From Proteiniphilum sp. UBA5267 (lineage in GTDB: Bacteria > Bacteroidota > Bacteroidia > Bacteroidales > Dysgonomonadaceae): a DNA stretch of 12,107 nucleotides. A program made the translations under genes and the position numbers. Positions 7,988-12,107 of this stretch are shown here, piece after piece. The DNA lies in contig DHTF01000066.1 of assembly GCA_002411515.1 (NCBI GenBank), positions 9,553 to 21,659 on the forward strand, read 5' to 3'. Under the pieces are notes generated by a model, which worked only from the letters and a program-made list of their open reading frames with translations, was not told the DNA's origin and ran no database searches. How positions within the stretch are numbered: position 1 is the stretch's first letter; each line of letters begins with the position of its first letter.

Positions 7988-8599
7988 TCAATTATTTAAA
8001 TTTGGGGAGATCGGAATATATGCATCGATGATTTCCAAACCCTTGCGGGTTGAAATTCCACGGAGTATATTCACCATCATATTGTAAATTAAGTCAGTAG
8101 GAATTGCAGTGCCATTTTCCGAATGCGCGATGCTTATTCGAATATAAGTACCCATATCCAACATCCATACGGTTTCCTCCGGATTGATATCGCTGCGGAA
8201 ATAGCCCTCTTCTATCCCTGCACGGATCAACTCTTTCATGCGAACCCGGTATTTCTCTGATTCTGAAAGGATGGTTTGATAAATATTGGGATAAAATATA
8301 TGGATATCCTCCAAGAAAGTATCCCTGGGTAGTTTGATTGATTTGTAATCACAAAGAATATCCAAAAACCGGATCACAATATTATCCGATCGATGAATGA
8401 TTTCCGTATATCTTTTGGCCCTGTGTTCTTGTGCTTCAAGAATACAGTTTTTTAAAACATCTTCTTTGTTCTCAAAATTTTGGTAAATAGTTCGTTTAGA
8501 AACACGTAAGGAAGATGCCAGATCATCCATTGAGACATTTTTTATGCCATCGCGGCTAAAAAGAATGGATGCTTGTTGAATAACCCTTTTTCTCAGCAT
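7988..8599 (-). CDS. TetR-family transcriptional regulator of the efflux operon
   Basis: With a start at 8599 the protein has 203 residues, typical of TetR regulators. The N-terminal DNA-binding domain opens MLRKRVIQQASILFSRDGIK. The helix-turn-helix is at about 24-43 (MDDLASSLRVSKRTIYQNF), followed by ENKEDVL, a standard TetR signature. The remaining helical part (50-190) has no recognisable ligand signature. An ATG upstream at 8674 would add 25 residues (MLQPPQPVQMCSFF...) that do not belong to the family, so I reject it. It is the first gene of the pump operon and probably represses its own transcription unless a pump substrate binds it. The palindrome at 8691-8704 is a good operator candidate. 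That it controls this operon is inference from position, though common for such clusters. Confidence 0.9.
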   Translation of the reverse strand: MLRKRVIQQASILFSRDGIKNVSMDDLASSLRVSKRTIYQNFENKEDVLKNCILEAQEHRAKRYTEIIHRSDNIVIRFLDILCDYKSIKLPRDTFLEDIHIFYPNIYQTILSESEKYRVRMKELIRAGIEEGYFRSDINPEETVWMLDMGTYIRISIAHSENGTAIPTDLIYNMMVNILRGISTRKGLEIIDAYIPISPNLNN

Positions 8600-8675
8600 T
8601 GTTTTGATAAATAAATAGCTTATAAACAATGCAAAGAAACTACACATTTGGACCGGTTGTGGAGGCTGCAACACT

Positions 8676-8706
8676 CAAATGGTATTTTAGTGTACTGAAG
8701 TACAAA
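8676..8706 (-). promoter_or_regulatory. Candidate promoter of the TetR-efflux operon
   Basis: On the minus strand, TTTG at 8706-8703 is followed by TACCATTTG at 8684-8676. The two TTTG elements are 23 bases apart, inside the 23-25 base range of the Bacteroidota consensus, but the TA is one base further upstream than in TAnnTTTG. The leader would be about 70 bases. A weaker alternative lies nearer the gene: TTTG at 8635-8632 and TATTTATC at 8613-8606, which would leave almost no leader. Confidence 0.4.
8691..8704. promoter_or_regulatory. Candidate TetR operator (TGTACT-GA-AGTACA)
   Basis: This is a perfect inverted repeat with 6-base arms and a 2-base centre, about 92 bases upstream of the regulator's start codon. 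It overlaps the candidate -33 element and extends into the spacer towards -7, where a bound repressor would block polymerase. The binding protein is inferred to be the TetR regulator encoded just downstream. Confidence 0.45.
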
Positions 8707-8735
8707 AAAACGGTACCGAAACGATGGGTGTCGGT
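8704..8735 (-). terminator. Weak terminator-like hairpin after the response regulator gene
   Basis: Directly after the response regulator stop codon, minus-strand ACCGA (8735-8731) can pair with TCGGT (8719-8715) around an 11-base loop. After four more bases there is a run of seven T (8710-8704). The stem is short and the T-run is not directly attached, so ending of transcription is only possible. If it is leaky, the two-component operon could read through into the efflux operon. Confidence 0.3.
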
Positions 8736-9512
8736 TTACTTATTGCCGCTACTTATATACCAGTTCTTGAACTCAGCGCTGCGTGCCCTGCTGACGATTA
8801 TCTTTTCGGGGGTGTCGACTAAAAGATGTATGGCCAATTTGCCATCGAACCATACAGTGAGATGGGATACCGCTTTATGTGCAATGATGAACTGCCGGTT
8901 TGCCCTGAAGAACAGATCGGGATCGAGCTGGCTTAAAAAATCATCGAGCGAGGTGTCCATGGTATATTCCTGTTTGTTAAAACAACTGATCACCGCTTTT
9001 TTATTCTCGGCATACACAAACGCGATCTCATCGGATGAAACGGGTATGAGCTTATCTTTAAAAGGGATCAGAAAACTTTTTTTGTATGCATTGTCATTCT
9101 GGTTAATGCTGCTCAACAATTGATGTATGATAGCTACGTTGTTGCGGTTGCCGGAGAGTGTGTGCAACTTATTGATTGCTTTTTGAAGACTATTCTTGCT
9201 GATGGGTTTAAGGAGATAATCGATGCTGTTCACCTCAAAAGCTTTCAGGGCATACTGATCATACGCTGTGGTGAAAATTATGGGACAATCTACATCCACT
9301 CGTTTGAAAATGGAAAATGAGTCTCCATCGGCAAGATGAATATCCATAAAAACCACATCAGGCATTGGGTGCGTTGAAAACCACTCGATGCTTTGATCTA
9401 CACTCTGCAAAACATCCGCAATGTGGATATTCTCATCAATCGATATCAGGAGCCGTTCCAGATTCTGGGCTGCCACAATTTCATCTTCTACAATAACAGC
9501 ATTCATCTTCAT
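8736..9512 (-). CDS. LytTR-family response regulator
   Basis: The 258-residue protein has an N-terminal receiver domain (about 4-120) and a C-terminal LytTR DNA-binding domain (about 145-250). In the receiver, the acidic pocket is E9 and D10, the phosphorylated residue is D57 (VFMDIHL), the conserved Thr is T82 and the Lys is K102 (DYLLKPIS). All key residues are present, so it should be active. The LytTR domain shows the usual run IPVSSDEIAFVYAENK and FFRANRQFIIAHKAVSHL. Phosphorylated LytTR proteins normally bind pairs of 9-base direct repeats upstream of target genes. It starts 15 bases after the kinase stop codon, so the two form one unit. The genes it controls are not known; the adjacent efflux operon and lpxC are candidates by position only. 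Confidence 0.93.
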   Translation of the reverse strand: MKMNAVIVEDEIVAAQNLERLLISIDENIHIADVLQSVDQSIEWFSTHPMPDVVFMDIHLADGDSFSIFKRVDVDCPIIFTTAYDQYALKAFEVNSIDYLLKPISKNSLQKAINKLHTLSGNRNNVAIIHQLLSSINQNDNAYKKSFLIPFKDKLIPVSSDEIAFVYAENKKAVISCFNKQEYTMDTSLDDFLSQLDPDLFFRANRQFIIAHKAVSHLTVWFDGKLAIHLLVDTPEKIIVSRARSAEFKNWYISSGNK

Positions 9513-9526
9513 TGCATTTTTCAGGC

Positions 9527-10648
9527 TTAATCAATCAGTTTATCACTATACTTTCCCAGATTTTTTATCAATGGTATTTCTACCCTGAAGAATGACGTGC
9601 CAGTCTGGATATGGATTCTTTGACCGAACATCAACAAATAACGTTCGTTCAGGTTAGACAGCCCCATGCCATTTCCATGTATCACATCCTTTCTGGGCTG
9701 GAGATTATTTTCCACGGCAAGTTCGTCGGAATCAGTGATCCGTATAGATATTTTCAACGGTTTATGCAGGCTGGCAACGTTATGCTTCACCGTATTTTCG
9801 ACCAGTGTTTGTATGGCAAAGGGAAGGATATGGTAAGTTTGATATTTCTCCGGAATATCCACATCCACAGTGAAACCTTCGCCATAACGAATCTTCATCA
9901 AATAGATATAGGATTCGGTAAAACTCAGCTCTTCGGAAAGCGTAACCACCGAGTTTTCCTGGATAGTGTATCGAAACACCGAGGAGAGTTGCATCAGATA
10001 TTCCTGGGCTCTTTCATCGTCGTAACCAATCAGGCCGCTGAGCGAATTGAGCGAATTGAAAAGAAAATGGGGATCGGTCTTGTTCTTCAGTGCTTCGTAT
10101 CTGTTTTTAAAATTTTCTATGACAAGATTCTTATTCTCTTCAATTCTCTCTTGATTCTTGATGATTAAATAGAGCAGATAGGTACAAAAAATGGATGTAA
10201 TGAAAAGAACCAGGTCCTTTACAAAATGAATGATCGAATATTGATATGCTGTCAGATCACCCTTAAACCAAATTCCCAACAACTGAGAGATTGCGGTACT
10301 TAGCCCTGCCACAAAAAAGAAAAAAACGAACAGATATAACACGGTCTTCTTCTTTTCGTTCTGGAAATTTTTAACGATCCAAAATTCAACCCTAAGAAAG
10401 AAATAGACCATCAGCGTGTTCACCATAAACCAAATTATAGGCTCCAGTATAAGGTTTATGGGTTTAACATGCCGACCGGATTCAACGATTCTTTCAATAA
10501 ATTGTTCCCCCACATTCTCTCCCATGTGGTAACTGTAAACAACCACCACGAGTTGGACGAGGAAAAAGAAAAGGTTCAAAAACAGCGCCGACAAAAAGGC
10601 TGTCTTTTTATCTAATCGAATGAGTGGCGTGTTTGCTTTCCGTATCAT
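9527..10648 (-). CDS. LytS/YehU-like sensor histidine kinase
   Basis: The 373-residue kinase has four predicted membrane helices (about 17-40, 68-86, 103-125 and 140-163). Loops between them are short, so there is no large extracytoplasmic sensor; it may sense the state of the membrane itself. A helical linker (165-188) leads to the phosphoacceptor H194 in KTDPHFLFNSLNSL, the hallmark of the LytS-type His_kinase family. The ATP-binding part has ENTVKHN (284-290) as N-box and HGNGMGLSNLNERY (324-337) as G-box. All catalytic elements are present. The gene precedes its cognate response regulator and has its own good promoter upstream. Such pairs are common in Bacteroidota, and their signals are mostly unknown. 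Confidence 0.93.
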   Translation of the reverse strand: MIRKANTPLIRLDKKTAFLSALFLNLFFFLVQLVVVVYSYHMGENVGEQFIERIVESGRHVKPINLILEPIIWFMVNTLMVYFFLRVEFWIVKNFQNEKKKTVLYLFVFFFFVAGLSTAISQLLGIWFKGDLTAYQYSIIHFVKDLVLFITSIFCTYLLYLIIKNQERIEENKNLVIENFKNRYEALKNKTDPHFLFNSLNSLSGLIGYDDERAQEYLMQLSSVFRYTIQENSVVTLSEELSFTESYIYLMKIRYGEGFTVDVDIPEKYQTYHILPFAIQTLVENTVKHNVASLHKPLKISIRITDSDELAVENNLQPRKDVIHGNGMGLSNLNERYLLMFGQRIHIQTGTSFFRVEIPLIKNLGKYSDKLID

Positions 10649-10670
10649 GTTGACGTAAGACTAGTGAATA

Positions 10671-10702
10671 CAAATGTAAGGAATGTCACTCACTTACTCA
10701 AA
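10671..10702 (-). promoter_or_regulatory. Promoter of the LytS/LytTR operon
   Basis: On the minus strand, TTTG (10702-10699), exactly 20 bases, then TACATTTG (10678-10671) match the Bacteroidota consensus TTTG-N19-21-TAnnTTTG without a mismatch. Transcription should begin a few bases downstream, leaving a leader of about 15-18 bases before the kinase ATG at 10648. No Shine-Dalgarno sequence is visible there. Confidence 0.7.
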
Positions 10703-10718
10703 AAAAACAATGCCCGTT

Positions 10719-10742
10719 GCAATATACGCAATGCACCGCAAT
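10719..10742 (+). repeat. Three GCAAT direct repeats upstream of the kinase promoter
   Basis: GCAAT occurs at 10719-10723, 10728-10732 and 10738-10742, spaced 9 and 10 bases, about one helical turn apart. The block lies 17-40 bases upstream of the -33 element of the kinase promoter, where an activator could bind. It does not fit the LytTR-type 9-base repeat consensus well. It could be chance in a short A/T-rich stretch. Confidence 0.3.
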
Positions 10743-10802
10743 AGTTGCGATTTAATTCTGAAACAACAGGCCGTACATACTGAACAGCATTTCGAAAGAG
10801 AG

Positions 10803-11747
10803 CTACATTTTAAGGGCATCCTGCATCTCAGGCTGAGGCTCTGCTTGCATCTGCTCCACGATCTTTCTTGCAAAGAGGTTGTTCACACGATGACCGGGAC
10901 GGTTCGCGATGATGTGCCCCTTGATGAACCTGCCCACGAGAGCCAGATCTCCAAGCACATCCAACAGCTTGTGGCGTGCCGGCTCGTTGGGAAATACAAG
11001 CGGCTTGTTCATCACATAACCCATCTTATCGATATTCTTCCGCTCGATACCCATGATATCAGACAGACGGTCTACTTCCTGCTGCTCAATCAACTGATCG
11101 TTGATCACGATGGCGTTATCCAGATCGCCGCCCTTGATCAGTCCGTGTTTAAGTAGCTGTTCGATCTCCTTGATGAACACAAAGGTCCTGCACATGGAGA
11201 TTTCCGTCGTAAAGTCGGCAAGACGATCAAGCGAAGCGTGCTGCACCGGCAAAACCGCCGAGTCGAAGACAACCTGCACACCCACACTGAAATGATCGGC
11301 GGGAAGCAATTTGAGATAGGAACCGGTCTCGGCATCCACATATTCGATGTGCTGCTCCACCTCGAAGTAGATCCGTTCTTTGGCCTGTACTTCAAACCCT
11401 ACCCGTTGAATCTGTTGCACATATTCGATGGAGCTTCCGTCCAGAATTGGAAACTCGGGTGAATCGATTTCTATCAGGCAGTTGTCGATCTCACATCCGT
11501 AGAGTGCCGCAAGCGCATGCTCTATGGTGGCAACCTCTACTCCGTCGACCGACAGGAGGGTGCATCGCTGCGAATGCTTCACATTCCCGGCCGAAGCAAT
11601 GATGACTGGACTTCCTTCCAGATCGGTGCGCTGGATCCGGTAACCGAAATCCACCGGTGCCGGACGAAAGGTGATGGTGGTCTGTAATCCGCTGTGCAAT
11701 CCTTTCCCTTTGAGAGAGAACGACTCTTTTATGGTTCTTTGTTTCAT
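10803..11747 (-). CDS. lpxC: UDP-3-O-acyl-N-acetylglucosamine deacetylase, stand-alone LpxC
   Basis: LpxC catalyses the first committed step of lipid A synthesis, removing the N-acetyl group from UDP-3-O-acyl-GlcNAc in the cytoplasm. All catalytic elements are visible: zinc ligands H77 (TIEH), H259 (EPARHKLLD) and D263, the general base E76, and H286 (RPGHRVN). Family segments GKGLHSG (14-20), FPILDGSS (99-106), CRTFVF (186-191) and GLIKGGDLDNAIV (202-214) are intact. The stretch at 230-253 with GYVMNKPLVFPNEPARH is the type I associate with Bacteroidota LpxC. Unusually, the protein ends at residue 314 with no FabZ domain, whereas LpxC in this phylum is normally an LpxC-FabZ fusion of about 460 residues. 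No fabZ-like sequence follows in the 154 bases before the kinase gene. It may be a second, specialised copy. The protein is in full length for a single-domain LpxC, so it is not simply broken. Confidence 0.93.
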   Translation of the reverse strand: MKQRTIKESFSLKGKGLHSGLQTTITFRPAPVDFGYRIQRTDLEGSPVIIASAGNVKHSQRCTLLSVDGVEVATIEHALAALYGCEIDNCLIEIDSPEFPILDGSSIEYVQQIQRVGFEVQAKERIYFEVEQHIEYVDAETGSYLKLLPADHFSVGVQVVFDSAVLPVQHASLDRLADFTTEISMCRTFVFIKEIEQLLKHGLIKGGDLDNAIVINDQLIEQQEVDRLSDIMGIERKNIDKMGYVMNKPLVFPNEPARHKLLDVLGDLALVGRFIKGHIIANRPGHRVNNLFARKIVEQMQAEPQPEMQDALKM

Positions 11748-11784
11748 TCTGAATAAAATATCACAACTATTCTATACGATGATA

Positions 11785-11792
11785 CAAAGTTA
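11785..11792 (-). promoter_or_regulatory. Candidate -7 element of the lpxC promoter
   Basis: TAACTTTG on the minus strand fits TAnnTTTG perfectly and lies 37 bases before the lpxC ATG. No TTTG is present at the expected -33 position (about 11812-11816), so the promoter may be weak or depend on an activator. The GGGTACCC palindrome at 11801-11808 falls between the -7 element and the place where -33 should be. Confidence 0.45.
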
Positions 11793-11800
11793 AAGCAGCG

Positions 11801-11849
11801 GGGTACCCACCATGCCTCTTACTCACCGAAATGGAGATTTTGGGTACCC
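11801..11849. promoter_or_regulatory. Pair of GGGTACCC palindromes upstream of lpxC
   Basis: The perfect 8-base palindrome GGGTACCC occurs at 11801-11808 and again at 11842-11849, with 41 bases from start to start, close to four helical turns. Both share the extended form GGGTACCCA, and the second is a 10-base palindrome, TGGGTACCCA. Position suggests an operator pair for a dimeric regulator of lpxC. The two copies could instead pair with each other in RNA, as a hairpin after the gene on the right, but no U-run follows. The remainder of the 162-base gap contains nothing else I recognise. Confidence 0.4.
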
Positions 11850-11909
11850 AACCATACAAAATGAAATCCGAAGAATATCAATCGGGATTACCAGCTTCCT
11901 GTGTATGGA

Positions 11910-12107
11910 TCAGCTTACACGCTGTTTTTCTATTTTTGGATTATAGATGTAGGATAGCGTGAGTATACCCAGTATGATGAGTGGCAACAACATGAATCCG
12001 ATATTTTTATCGACAATGGCATGGCTGATGAATGCGAACATCAGGCTAAAGGTGAATCCTGCATATGCCCACTCTTTGAGCTTACCGGGTATTTGTGGAA
12101 CGGAAAT
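11910..12107 (-). CDS. DoxX-like membrane protein (3' end only)
   Basis: The window edge cuts this gene, leaving the last 65 residues before a TGA at 11912-11910. The visible part starts ISVPQIPGKLKEWAYAGFTF and has two hydrophobic helices, about 14-32 and 36-55 of the fragment, then a short polar tail ending in KIEKQRVS. The segment P-x-x-L-K-EWAYAGF followed by a helix with a His (FISHAIV) resembles the C-terminal half of small DoxX-family proteins (four helices, usually 120-150 residues). Their role is poorly defined, with some members linked to redox or thiosulfate metabolism. It lies 162 bases before lpxC on the same strand, and lpxC seems to have its own promoter. The reading frame is clear; the family call is from remembered motifs. 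Confidence 0.65.
   Translation of the reverse strand: MSVPQIPGKLKEWAYAGFTFSLMFAFISHAIVDKNIGFMLLPLIILGILTLSYIYNPKIEKQRVS

Noticed and set aside
8600..8674. Upstream start (ATG at 8674) for the TetR regulator
   Set aside because: The extra 25 residues are unlike TetR N-termini, and the family's normal beginning coincides with the ATG at 8599. The region also holds promoter-like sequences.
8711..8718. CGGTACCG palindrome near the response regulator end
   Set aside because: It shares GGTACC with the pair upstream of lpxC, but the flanks differ (C/G instead of G/C), it is single, and it lies in the possible terminator stem.
1..12107. CRISPR arrays, tRNA/rRNA genes, insertion sequences, toxin-antitoxin or phage-defence genes
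   Set aside because: No regularly spaced repeats, cloverleaf-like sequences, transposase motifs or defence signatures were found; coding content is envelope, regulatory and redox genes.

Overview
The window looks like a piece of chromosome from a Bacteroidota bacterium, most likely a member of the Bacteroidales. Support comes from promoter-like sequences of the Bacteroidota type (TTTG, then about 20 bases, then TAnnTTTG), near-absence of Shine-Dalgarno sequences, a LytS-like kinase paired with a LytTR regulator, and a deacetylase (LpxC) with the internal stretch typical of this phylum. No genus can be named from the sequence alone. I see no tRNA, rRNA, CRISPR array, insertion sequence or phage gene.

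Layout, left to right. Positions 1-164 hold the 5' end of a lipoprotein gene on the minus strand, probably a solute-binding protein. Divergent from it, a plus-strand gene (335-1843) encodes an FAD-dependent oxidoreductase with a C-terminal Rieske [2Fe-2S] domain. It converges on the efflux operon, and the junction (1844-1967) holds two strong overlapping hairpins.

The core is a five-gene minus-strand operon, in transcription order: TetR-family regulator (8599-7988), TolC-like outer-membrane factor (7978-6518), lipoprotein membrane-fusion protein (6494-5469), HAE1-type RND pump (5462-2307) and a small PII-like protein (2261-1968). Gaps between genes are 9, 23, 6 and 45 bases. The three pump parts should form one envelope-spanning efflux machine. 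The TetR protein is a likely autorepressor, and a perfect 14-bp interrupted palindrome sits in the candidate promoter upstream of it. The PII-like gene at the end is the least expected member and may monitor or tune the pump.

Upstream on the same strand is a LytS/LytTR two-component pair (10648-9527 and 9512-8736) with a textbook Bacteroidota promoter. Before it is a complete, stand-alone lpxC (11747-10803). In this phylum LpxC is normally fused to FabZ, so this may be a second copy. Between lpxC and the gene to its right is a pair of identical GGGTACCC palindromes 41 bp apart, one of them inside the presumed lpxC promoter. The right edge (12107-11910) holds the 3' end of a DoxX-like membrane protein gene. 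Most genes concern the cell envelope: drug or metabolite export, lipid A synthesis and envelope signalling. No wholly new system is obvious; the best leads are the pump-linked PII-like protein, the unfused LpxC and the palindromic operator candidates.
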